Below, piece by piece: positions 6,344 through 14,600 of a stretch of 36,137 bases of DNA (position 1 is its first letter; the number at the start of each line of letters is the position of its first letter). The DNA comes from CAYRLW01 sp964425215. Lineage in GTDB: Bacteria > Spirochaetota > Spirochaetia > Treponematales > Breznakiellaceae. The notes beneath the pieces are model-generated. The model saw nothing but the letters and a program-made list of their open reading frames with translations. It did not search any database and had not been told where the DNA came from. Where the stretch lies: NCBI GenBank assembly GCA_964425215.1, contig CAYRLW010000041.1, positions 1 through 36,137 on the forward strand, written 5' to 3'. A program made the position numbers and the translations under genes.

Positions 6344-7423
6344 TCAAGGGGCCCGTAACACTTCCCGTTCTTTTGGCCCCTCCTCCTTATGGGCTTTTTT
6401 TAGAGCCGGAGCGTTTTCTTTTATATACACATCCAACGGAATTTCTACTGAACTTTGGACAGCCCGCCCCAGAACGATAGAACGATATAAATCGAGTAAT
6501 CCCCGACGCCCCTGAAACTCCGGACGCTGGGAAATGATGGCGTCGATTTTTCCTTCTAGAAGAAGTCGATGATTTTCCGTAACCAAATCATACCCGATCA
6601 CCACAAGGGGTCTTTTTTTCCTAAACTCCCAAGCCGCTTGGGCAATCCTATGGGCTGAGGCGCTCGTGACAAAAATGCCAAGCAAATCGGTATATTGGGT
6701 AGCCAATCCTTCTAATTCCTCATGAACCGATGATTCTCTCTCAAGATCCACATTCTCTCGTAAAACAACCGTATACCCCGCCGAAGAAGCAAAATCTAAA
6801 AACCCTTCTCGACGGCGTCTAATATGATAATCCTCCGTGTGGGCCGTCATAATAGCGAAGGTACCCCTCTGTCCCTGTGCGAAAAGACTCGCTAGACGGC
6901 CGGCTAAATGTCCACCCCGAAACGAATCCTGACCAATAGTCACCAGCGGATGGGTATCCGGTAAATGGGCATCAAAAAAAACGTAGGGAATCTTACCCTC
7001 TATAGATCGAATAAAACCCCTACTCTCATCAGGCATAATCGGAGCCAACAAAATACCATCACATTCATTTTCCAACACCTTTTCCGTAGCCCAACGAAAT
7101 GATTTTTCATCGTATCGATCGAACTCAAGGACTTGAGAAACAACTCCCATCGAAGTAATCTCATCCGCCGCTTCCAGAATCCCCTGTCGAGCCTGCCCCC
7201 AATACCCCGAATCTTGCGAACGTTGCGGTACCACCGCGTATAGACGGTATTCCCTATTTCTCTTTAAACGTCGCGCTATAGGATTCGGAGAAAAACCCGA
7301 CTCTTTTATTATCGCTTCTATCCGCTCTCGGGTACTTCGGGACACCCTTCCACGGCTATGTAAAACCCGATCAACCGTACCTATAGAAACCCCCGCTAAC
7401 TCAGCGATCTCTTTTACCGTCAT
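6344..7423 (-). CDS. LacI-family regulator with a type 4 periplasmic-binding sensor domain
   Basis: From the ATG at 7423 the protein begins MTVKEIAELAGVSIGTVDRV, the standard LacI start. An earlier ATG at 7447 would add eight residues but has no ribosome binding site, whereas AGAGGG precedes 7423. The helix-turn-helix occupies residues 2-23; the variant SIGTVDRVLHSRG is typical of the subgroup whose sensor resembles sugar ABC-binding proteins of the ribose/rhizopine type. The sensor runs from about residue 58 to 340 and includes DGILLAPIMP and VVIGYDLV. The gene is divergent to the ribulokinase-like gene and upstream of the epimerase and L-xylulokinase genes, so it probably controls this L-pentulose set. 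A promoter and a near-palindromic operator at its own start suggest autoregulation. The charged C-terminal tail (KKAHKEEGPKEREVLRAP) is of unknown role. Confidence 0.88.
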   Translation of the reverse strand: MTVKEIAELAGVSIGTVDRVLHSRGRVSRSTRERIEAIIKESGFSPNPIARRLKRNREYRLYAVVPQRSQDSGYWGQARQGILEAADEITSMGVVSQVLEFDRYDEKSFRWATEKVLENECDGILLAPIMPDESRGFIRSIEGKIPYVFFDAHLPDTHPLVTIGQDSFRGGHLAGRLASLFAQGQRGTFAIMTAHTEDYHIRRRREGFLDFASSAGYTVVLRENVDLERESSVHEELEGLATQYTDLLGIFVTSASAHRIAQAAWEFRKKRPLVVIGYDLVTENHRLLLEGKIDAIISQRPEFQGRRGLLDLYRSIVLGRAVQSSVEIPLDVYIKENAPALKKAHKEEGPKEREVLRAP

Positions 7424-7479
7424 AAACCCTCTTATACGTTTTACCATTTTTCAATGCTATAAAGGGATTGAAAAAAATG

Positions 7480-7495
7480 GCGTGAACGTACACGC
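7480..7495. promoter_or_regulatory. LacI-type operator candidate
   Basis: A 16-base near-palindrome reads GCGTGAACGTACACGC; 14 of 16 positions are symmetric, with the central ACGT typical of LacI/GalR sites. It lies directly downstream of the -10 of the regulator's promoter, so autorepression is likely. Confidence 0.6.
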
Positions 7496-7524
7496 AGGAT
7501 AGCATAGGAGCCCCTATATGTCAA
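7496..7524 (-). promoter_or_regulatory. Promoter of the LacI-family regulator gene
   Basis: On the minus strand TTGACA (7519-7524) and TATCCT (7496-7501) are separated by 17 bases. The left end of the insertion element begins only 9 bases beyond the -35. Confidence 0.7.
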
Positions 7525-7532
7525 ATCTCCCT

Positions 7533-8821
7533 TACTTCACCGAAGGTTGAGTAAGTGATTTTCCCCTAAATTTCCTTTTTTTCGATTTTGATTAAAGCAT
7601 TTGAGAGAATGAAAGCGTAATAAGTGTGGAGGTACCTATGGATAGTCCACCCTTTTGCCCTAATGATGAATGCGAGTTCCACAACCCACAGGCGGTGAAG
7701 AGGGCCATCGTGTCCCCCTTCCGCTACTATAATTCCTACACCACCCTCGTCGCGGGAACCCTTAAACGTTTTAAGTGTACCGTTTGCGGGAGAACCTTTA
7801 CCGAACGGATTTTCCTCCTGGACTACTACACCAAGAAAACATTATCCTACCAAGAGTTCCATCGAGCCGTCTCCTGCGGCGAGAGTGTCAGTGCCATGGC
7901 AAAACATCAGCACTGTTCCGTCGCCAGCGCTCAAAACCGACTCGAACGGCTAAGCCGCAATAGCCTGCTCTTCCACGTCGATTGCCTCAGCACCCTAAAC
8001 CTCCAGGAAGGCCTTACCGCCGACGGATTCGAATCCTTCGACGTATCCCAATACCATCCCAACAATATCAACATCCTGATGGGAACGGATTCCCAATTCC
8101 TGTATGGATTTACCCACGTCACCCTTCGCAGAAAAGGACGGATGACCCCTGAGCAAAAAGCGAAGCGGGCCCAGATCGAGCAGACCTATAAACCCCCGCA
8201 AAATGCCCTTTTGAAGGCCTTCACCGAATTATTGGAACTGATGCCTGCCATCTGGAACCGGGCGATGTTACCGTTCTTGGAGTTTAGGACCGATGAGCAC
8301 AAAACTTATCTCCGTGCCTTGGAATTAATTAACGTTATCCGCAAAGCTATGGCCGAGGGTTCCTTTATCCATAAGACCTGCTCGTCCAAGACCCCTCGAA
8401 ATATCGCCAATGAACTATTCTCGGTGAATTACGGAGAACGGGAGTTTCGGAAGGACCTGGCGGCCTACCATCGAGAATCGGTATGTTTTGTCCGTAACGT
8501 GGCCAATGGCCTGGCCCGCTTTATGTGCTACGTGGTGTACCACAACTATCAGAAAGAATTTCGCATAAAATGGGGGGTGGAGCGCACTCCCGTACACGCG
8601 GTGAAGGCGGGAGTTCCGGAGGAAAAGATCCGTGAAGGCCTTGGGAAACTCTACCGGGAACGGCTGTTTTATACCCACTACACTGTAAATCCAATATGGA
8701 GAAAGATTTGGAATCGTGAGTATATAACCCCCTTGAAAAAGAAGGAGGAATACCTTCCCCAATTTGTTCGGGTGTAGGATGGTGAGTATTTACTATAGTT
8801 TGCTCAACCTTCGTTGAAGTA
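7533..8821 (+). mobile_element. Insertion sequence with quasi-palindromic inverted terminal repeats
   Basis: A 1289-base element bounded by TACTTCACCGAAGGTTGAG (7533-7551) and the inverted copy at 8803-8821; 18 of 19 positions agree. It contains one gene, a DDE-type transposase, in the plus direction. The inverted repeats are themselves quasi-palindromes (TCAAC-gaag-GTTGA), which is unusual. They match the ends of the elements at 2459-3438, 5837-5945 and 10548-10661, making this the probable autonomous parent. No flanking direct duplication is evident (for example ATCTCCCT left against CTTTCTTG right), so the insertion may be old. It separates a LacI-family regulator from a divergent kinase gene without destroying either promoter. 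Confidence 0.7.
7638..8777 (+). CDS. IS1/IS1595-like DDE transposase
   Basis: A 379-residue protein from the ATG at 7638, which has GGAGG 5 bases upstream; a GTG at 7626 overlaps that site and is unlikely. The N-terminus carries a zinc ribbon with C7, C12, C47 and C50 (FCPNDEC ... FKCTVCGRTF), as in IS1 InsA and IS1595-type transposases. A helix-turn-helix-like stretch (SVSAMAKHQHCSVASAQNRL) lies near residues 83-102. A probable DDE catalytic core follows: D129 in LTADGFESF, D219 in FRTDEHKTY, and a Glu in NYGEREF (268) or YHRES (280), with the His/Asn-rich C-terminal helix VVYHNYQKEF. The exact IS family is uncertain. The frame looks intact. The neighbouring inverted repeats support a transposase rather than a domesticated protein. 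Confidence 0.75.
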   Translation: MDSPPFCPNDECEFHNPQAVKRAIVSPFRYYNSYTTLVAGTLKRFKCTVCGRTFTERIFLLDYYTKKTLSYQEFHRAVSCGESVSAMAKHQHCSVASAQNRLERLSRNSLLFHVDCLSTLNLQEGLTADGFESFDVSQYHPNNINILMGTDSQFLYGFTHVTLRRKGRMTPEQKAKRAQIEQTYKPPQNALLKAFTELLELMPAIWNRAMLPFLEFRTDEHKTYLRALELINVIRKAMAEGSFIHKTCSSKTPRNIANELFSVNYGEREFRKDLAAYHRESVCFVRNVANGLARFMCYVVYHNYQKEFRIKWGVERTPVHAVKAGVPEEKIREGLGKLYRERLFYTHYTVNPIWRKIWNREYITPLKKKEEYLPQFVRV

Positions 8822-8826
8822 CTTTC

Positions 8827-8855
8827 TTGACACCAATAGGGAACCCATTTACAGT
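8827..8855 (+). promoter_or_regulatory. Promoter of the ribulokinase-like gene
   Basis: TTGACA (8827-8832), a 17-base spacer, then TACAGT (8850-8855, 4 of 6). It begins 6 bases right of the insertion element. It also shows that the kinase does not start at the in-frame TTG at 8827, which is the -35 itself. Confidence 0.65.
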
Positions 8856-8889
8856 GTTATCGACCACGCACCCCACAAAGGAGGACACA

Positions 8890-10500
8890 ATGACAAACCA
8901 AACTGCAATCAAAGCCCATGGGGCTTTAATACGAGAAGGAAAAGCGATTTTAGGGATTGAGTTCGGTTCTACCCGAATAAAGGCGAGTCTTATCGCCAGC
9001 GACAGTACCCCCTTAGCCGCAGGTTCCTACGAGTGGGAAAATCAACTGGTTAACGGGATCTGGACCTACGACTTGCACGAAGTTTGGAAAGGTACCGCCG
9101 GTTGTTACGCGTCCCTCGTAAAAAACGTGCGGGAACAATACGGTGTAGAATTAACATCCTTTGCGGCCTTAGGTTTTAGCGGCATGATGCACGGTTATAT
9201 CGTGTTGGATAAAAACGGAAAATTGCTTACTCCTTTCCGTACCTGGCGAAATAATATTACCGAAAAAGCCTGCGATACCTTAACGCCCCTTTTTAACTTT
9301 GCGATCCCCCAACGGTGGAGCATTGCGCATCTATACCAATCGATTTTAGAAAAACAAGACCATGTCGGAAAAATCGACTATCTGACGACCCTGGCGGGGT
9401 ACGTACACTATCGGCTCACGGGTAAACGGGTTATGGGTATTGGAGAGGCTTCAGGGATGTTCCCTATCGATCCGAATACGGGAGATTACGACCAGAAGAT
9501 GGTTGATCAATTCGATGCCCTCGTAGCACCCCAGGGTTATCCTTGGAAACTGAAACAGATACTGCCCCAGGTTTTAGTTGCGGGGGATCGAGCGGGGGAA
9601 TTAACTCCGGAAGGGGCACGGCTTTTAGACCCATCGGGGAAATTAAAGAGTGGGATTCCTCTTTGTCCTCCGGAGGGTGACGCGGGAACTGGGATGGTCG
9701 CGACCAATAGTGTACGTTCTAGAACGGGTAACGTATCCGCAGGAACCTCGGTTTTTGCTATGATCGTTTTGGAAAAGAACTTAAAGCGAGTTCATAAGGA
9801 GATAGATATCGTGATGACCCCCGACGGAAAGCCCGTCGGAATGGCCCACACGAATAATGGCTCCTCAGATTTTGACGCATGGATTGGCCTCTTTGGTCAG
9901 GCCGCTAAAGCTTTGGGATCCGACGCATCGATAGGGGATCTGTATTCGAAATTAACCCCCCTGGCTATGAACGGAGATAGCGACGCGGGGGGATTGCTTC
10001 ACATAAGCTACGTTTCGGGGGAACACGTCAGCGGGTTTACCGAAGGGCGGCCTCTTTTCGTCCGTAAGCCGGACAACGCCTTTACCATTGAAAACTTTAT
10101 CCGTTCATTACTGTTTACCTCCCTCTGCGCCCTTCGGATTGGTCTCGATATACTCACGAAAGAAGAAGGGGTTACGGTGGATGAAATCCGGGGACACGGG
10201 GGATTCTTTAAGCGGGGTGATACGGGCCAGCGGATTATGGCGGCGGCGACCAACGCACCGGTTAGTCTGCCAGCCACTGCGGGGGAAGGGGGTGCCTGGG
10301 GCATGGCCCTTTTAGCGGCCTATATGATCCGAGAAAGGGTAGCCCAATCCCTGCCCGACTACTTGGACAGCCTCATCGCCGGAAGCATCGGAAAAGCGAT
10401 CAAACCGGATCCTAAAGATGTGGCGGGATTCCAGGAATACTTTGATCGGTATAAAAAAGGTTTGGCTATCGAAGCGGAAGCGGTGAAAAGCCTACGATAG
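8890..10500 (+). CDS. Ribulokinase-like FGGY kinase (Bacteroides-type AraB)
   Basis: A 536-residue FGGY kinase. The ATG at 8890 has AGGAG a few bases upstream; the open frame extends back to 8827 only through the promoter. The sequence follows, from memory, the non-classical L-ribulokinase group of Bacteroidetes and Clostridia: ILGIEFGSTRIKASLI near 20, YEWENQLVNGIWTYDL near 44, ALGFSGMMHGYIVLD near 98, TPFRTWRNN near 118, NFAIPQRWSIAHLYQ near 135, GEASGMFPID near 187, PEGDAGTGM near 260 (likely catalytic Asp) and GNVSAGTSVFAM near 280. It would phosphorylate L-ribulose or a similar ketopentose, converging on the same L-ribulose 5-phosphate made by the epimerase at 4965-5819. A xylulokinase activity is the main alternative. 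No isomerase (araA) is adjacent. Confidence 0.8.
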   Translation: MTNQTAIKAHGALIREGKAILGIEFGSTRIKASLIASDSTPLAAGSYEWENQLVNGIWTYDLHEVWKGTAGCYASLVKNVREQYGVELTSFAALGFSGMMHGYIVLDKNGKLLTPFRTWRNNITEKACDTLTPLFNFAIPQRWSIAHLYQSILEKQDHVGKIDYLTTLAGYVHYRLTGKRVMGIGEASGMFPIDPNTGDYDQKMVDQFDALVAPQGYPWKLKQILPQVLVAGDRAGELTPEGARLLDPSGKLKSGIPLCPPEGDAGTGMVATNSVRSRTGNVSAGTSVFAMIVLEKNLKRVHKEIDIVMTPDGKPVGMAHTNNGSSDFDAWIGLFGQAAKALGSDASIGDLYSKLTPLAMNGDSDAGGLLHISYVSGEHVSGFTEGRPLFVRKPDNAFTIENFIRSLLFTSLCALRIGLDILTKEEGVTVDEIRGHGGFFKRGDTGQRIMAAATNAPVSLPATAGEGGAWGMALLAAYMIRERVAQSLPDYLDSLIAGSIGKAIKPDPKDVAGFQEYFDRYKKGLAIEAEAVKSLR

Positions 10501-10518
10501 TTGGTCCCGGTGCTTTTT

Positions 10519-10548
10519 CCCCCTTTTTGGGGGAATTGGGCATTTTTT
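10519..10548 (+). terminator. Probable Rho-independent terminator after the ribulokinase-like gene
   Basis: TTCCCCC (10517-10523) pairs with GGGGGAA (10529-10535), and a run of six T (10543-10548) follows 7 bases later. The T run merges with the left end of the next repeat element. The stem-to-T distance is longer than ideal. Confidence 0.45.
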
Positions 10549-10661
10549 AGTTCAACGAAGCCTGAGCAACTATGAAAAGTGGCCCCACTCATAGGGGGCC
10601 ACTCGGATTCGATCCCCCCTATGGTGATGTAAAAAGAGGATTCTCAACCTTCGTTGAACTA
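10548..10661. mobile_element. Short non-autonomous inverted-repeat element
   Basis: A 114-base element has left repeat TAGTTCAACGAAGCCTGAG (10548-10566; two changes from consensus) and right inverted repeat CTCAACCTTCGTTGAACTA (10643-10661; exact). Inside is a strong hairpin, AGTGGCCCC (10578-10586) with GGGGCCACT (10595-10603). It has no coding capacity. It sits between two convergent genes, where it may also act as a bidirectional terminator or insulator. Confidence 0.6.
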
Positions 10662-10666
10662 TATAA

Positions 10667-11497
10667 CTATTCCACGGTATAGGTACGGTTAAGCTTCCCA
10701 TTAATCAAATATCGAATTTCCGCCCCATCCCGCCGAAGTTCAAAACCCCGATAGTTGGAGTAATAAACGAATACGCTCTTTTGGGTTTGAATCATCCGCA
10801 GGTTTCCCGCCTGAATAGTATCCCCCCGGTTGATGACGCTCAGATTATTATCAAAATCTACCCGGTTTCCATCGTTCAGCCGATATACGGTTTCACCGAT
10901 CAAACCAGGAATAGCAACCTCGTTTTCTCCCTTGGTATTTATCATCGCGTAGGTCGTGATCCCTAAAATATTACCGATGGTATCGACGACTCCTTTCGGA
11001 GAAATTTTGATAACGTTATGTTTTTTATCGTCCGCTGTCTCCGAGGCCTCGTAGGTTCCCGTTTCGGTTCCTACACCGCTTCGTTCTATGCGATATCGAT
11101 TATCCATCTTTTCCCATTTTTCTGTAGGTCCGCCAAAACCGGTAGAACGGGAAACGATGGTAACGTTTTTCATATCGAGGAAACCGTAATACCGCAAAAT
11201 ATCGATCCCCAAATTCCCGTTGGCATCGTATATCAGACCGTTACCCAAATCGATCACCAGGGGACTATAGGGGTTATCTACCAAAACTGGTCTAAATTGA
11301 TTTTGGGAGTTTATTTGATATTCCTCATGCTTTCCCCGTTGGATATCCAGGCGGAACATAAAGGTATCAAAGCCTACTTTCACGGTGGTGGGGGCAAAGG
11401 GCTTACGAAGAGAGGGATCGGTCAACGTTTGTTTGTCCAAGGTTGAGCAGGAGGCGAGTATCCCCAGGGCCCCTACAATCAATAGTATTTTTCTCAT
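10667..11497 (-). CDS. Lipoprotein of unknown function
   Basis: The product is 276 residues when started at the ATG at 11497, which has GAGGAG 7 bases upstream; the open frame continues 38 codons further but without signal character. The first 17 residues, MRKILLIVGALGILASC, form a lipoprotein signal with the lipidated cysteine at 17. The rest is rich in beta strands with repeated N-G and Y-R-I-like pieces (IDLGNGLIYDANGNLGIDILRYYG, NRYRIERSGVGTETG, YRLNDGNRVDFDNN, FELRRDGAEIRYLINGK), suggesting a beta-sandwich or beta-propeller-like extracytoplasmic protein. I do not recognise a family. It follows the mannosidase genes on the same strand after a hairpin and may have its own weak promoter (TATACT at 11571-11576), so a role in mannoside use is only a guess. 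Confidence 0.75.
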   Translation of the reverse strand: MRKILLIVGALGILASCSTLDKQTLTDPSLRKPFAPTTVKVGFDTFMFRLDIQRGKHEEYQINSQNQFRPVLVDNPYSPLVIDLGNGLIYDANGNLGIDILRYYGFLDMKNVTIVSRSTGFGGPTEKWEKMDNRYRIERSGVGTETGTYEASETADDKKHNVIKISPKGVVDTIGNILGITTYAMINTKGENEVAIPGLIGETVYRLNDGNRVDFDNNLSVINRGDTIQAGNLRMIQTQKSVFVYYSNYRGFELRRDGAEIRYLINGKLNRTYTVE

Positions 11498-11523
11498 GGA
11501 ATTCTCCTCAGGAAAACTTACCA

Positions 11524-11543
11524 GGCCCCCTCTTGGGGGGGCC
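11524..11543 (-). terminator. GC-rich hairpin, possible partial terminator
   Basis: GGCCCCC (11524-11530) pairs with GGGGGCC (11537-11543). It lies between the mannosidase stop and the lipoprotein start, and there is no clean T run, so read-through or an mRNA-stability role is equally possible. Confidence 0.4.
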
Positions 11544-11615
11544 ATAGTGAAGCGTTGTTTGATGAAATCTAGTATAGCAAAGGGCGGCTTAAGGGAGAAT
11601 AGGGGCCCCATGGAT

Positions 11616-14600
11616 TTATTGGAGCCGTATCGTTTTTATTTCAAAGGCTCGAAAATTTAACGCAACGCTGTGGTTGTCAAACCGCAGGGGGGCGGGGTTC
11701 CGTTCCAGCATATTGGTTTCTTCCGCGATCCCTATGGGGAAGGCAGAACGCAGCCGGGCGGAACAAGCGCCGCCGGAGGCTTCGTACAAGCGTAATACGA
11801 TACCTTTACCATCCTCCGCCGCCTTAACCGTCTCGATAACGATTTGAGGCGCGTCGATCGAAAAGACCGAAACCCAACCTTCGGCAAACCAGTCCGTGGC
11901 GCTGACATCATACGATGAAACCGAAGAACTCCGCGGAACGGAAAAATCCGAGGCGATGGCGTAATCGGAGGAAGCGGCGGAACTGGTTTGCGTAAGGCCA
12001 AAAACGGTACAGGGTTGATTCAGGTCGTAGGCCGAACGAACGGTCGTTTCAGCGGTAAAGGGCCCACACAGCGGGAGGATCGAATAGGTCAGATGATGGA
12101 TTCCCATATCCGCTTCCCCGTCAGGGGCCTTGGGGGACCGAAGCAGGGTAAGCCGCATGACCGAACCGTCCACGTCGTAGCCGTACTTACAATCGTTCAG
12201 CAAAGCCACCGAGGCTCCGTTCTCTTCCAGGCTGATCCACTTATGGGCGCAGAATTCAAACTGGGCCCGGTCTTGGGGTAGATTTTCGTGGGTCGACCGG
12301 AACACATGGCCGTACTGGACTTCGCATCGAACCTGATTCGTGTGTATCCGGGCGGGGAAGGCTACCTTTAAAAGCCGATGACTTTCGTGCCAATCGATAA
12401 GGGTTACAAAATCGATCCGCCTATTTTGAGTGTAAAAATACACGTCCTGGGTCAACGAGGATTGTCGGCCGATTCGATATTTGTTCCGGATCTGGATAAA
12501 CAGGGGACCATCGGAAACAAGCTCCGAAGAGATCAACCTATCCTCGGCTTCCTGGCTTTCCACCCAATCCGCATCGATATCCCAGGCGTCCCATAGGATC
12601 GGCAGGTCTTCCGCCCCCACAAAGGAATTAAAGGCCCCGCCGCTTTCCACAAACTCCCTCCGGGTTTCCCTATCGACCAAATGGGTAATCCCCATGGCCC
12701 CATCAAACTCTATCTCATAGAAGGGGGTCCGAAGGTGTTTCCCCTGATACTGAAACGGTGAAGTTTCGGTAGCGTGAAGAGACGGGGATGTGCTAGACTT
12801 CGACGCCTCGGGTTCCAGAAAAAACACCGCCGCCCCCATGGGAGGAAGGGTAACCATGGCGTGAATTTCCGGTTGATCTAGGATATTTCGGCTATGCTGT
12901 ACCGGTACAGCACCCTGTGTCGTACGGAGACTCCCGTAGCGTATCCCCGACTCCGTCGACAAGGGAATAATCGCGTCGGTGGTCCGTTCCCAAGACAGGG
13001 AGTTTAGAACAAAGACCGCGGAAACCGGACTTCTTCCGTCGGCTGAACCGGATATTTCCTGTTTCGCCGACGGTTGAGCCAGCGCAAAGGTTCCCCGGGA
13101 ATTTCCTAATGTAGCGACCAGGATTTCTACGCCCTGACGCAGAAGTTCCCCGGTGGTTTTTCTGATCCGGTCGTACTCTACCTCCGCATCCTTATAAACC
13201 CGGTTGATCGAGGATCCGGGGATGATATCGTGGAACTGGTTGGTCAACAACCGCTTCCAGGAATCCAACAAGGCTTCCCGAGGGTAGGGAATCGGAGGAT
13301 TCAAGCCGAGTAGACCCAATAGGGAATAGAGGAATTCGGTTTCCCGAAGGGCGAACTCCATCTTCCGGTTATTCCGTTTTGTCCGCGCCTGGGTCGTATA
13401 GGTACCCCGGTGTAATTCCAGGTAAAGCTCCCCCCGCCATTCGGGGAGATCCCGGGCCTTTTCAAAAACGGCCGCCAAAGCCGAGGATACCCGGCTCCAC
13501 CGGGACCGGGGGGCGCCCTCCAGATCTCTCAGCCGTCGGGCGGCTTCCAGATCAGAGCGGGTGGTACCGCCTCCCCCGTCCCCTTCGCCGATGGGCTTCA
13601 GCACCGCTTCCTGCACTTCCTTATGTTGAACCTGATTCCACGATTCCACCAAATCCGTGGGTGTTATTTTTCCGTTGTACCCGTTGGATCGACTGGTGAT
13701 ATAGTGGGTTTTCAGTCCCGTACCATCGATGCCCCGCCAAAGGAACGTGTCGTAAGGGAACCGGGTCGTATCGTTCCAGTTGATTTTACTGGTCACGAAG
13801 TATTCGATTTCACAACCCCGTAATATTTGCGGTAGCGCTGCGGCGTAACCAAACACGTCGGGAAGCCACAGGGTATCCCCTTCGTAACCCAATAATTGAC
13901 GGCTCGCTTGTTTTCCCACCAGGAACTGCCGAATCAAAGATTCACCGCCGCTTAAATTACAGTCCGCCTCTACCCACATGCCCCCGTTGGGTTCCCATTG
14001 GCCCCGTTCAAAGGCCGCTTTAACGGACATAAAAATATCAGGATACTCCCGTCGTACAATTTCAAGCTGGGCCGGTTGGGATTGGACGAACACAAACTCC
14101 TCGAATTCTTCGGCGTACCGGGCCATGTTAGCGAAGGTACGGGCGGCCTTTCGTTCGGTCTCCCAAATGGGCCACAGCCACGCATGGTCGATATGGGCGT
14201 GGCCCACCAAAAAGATTTCCGGCGTAGTCCCGCTATTCTTTTCCAACAAAAGGGGTGCGATAATTTCCCGGGCCCTACGAGCCTGGGCTTCCAATTCTTC
14301 TCCCTGGGCGGTAAAACGAATGGTCGAAAGCCCCCGGTACAACTCCTGGAGAATACGATTTTTCCGCAACGAATTTTCATCCAGCGTCTGGGCCAAGTCG
14401 AAAAGGACACGGACATCGTGATACAGGCCGTAGATGGTTTCATTTTTGGCCGTCAACGCCGCATGACGAAAAATATTCGGATAATCATCGATATGGGCCC
14501 CCAAGGTCAGGATCACCGAATCCCCCTGAAAGGGATGTTCCCCCGGGTACTTATGCCCCGCATAGGATTCCAGGTATATCTCATACTCCGTTCCCGGAAC

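Noticed and set aside
7520..8835. Target-site duplication for the insertion sequence
   Set aside because: The bases outside the two repeats (ATCTCCCT against CTTTCTTG) do not match for any length tried up to about 10, and the other elements also lack convincing direct repeats.
8827..8889. Longer N-terminus of the ribulokinase-like protein
   Set aside because: The extra codons begin with TTG of the -35 box and run through the -10; AGGAGG points to the ATG at 8890.
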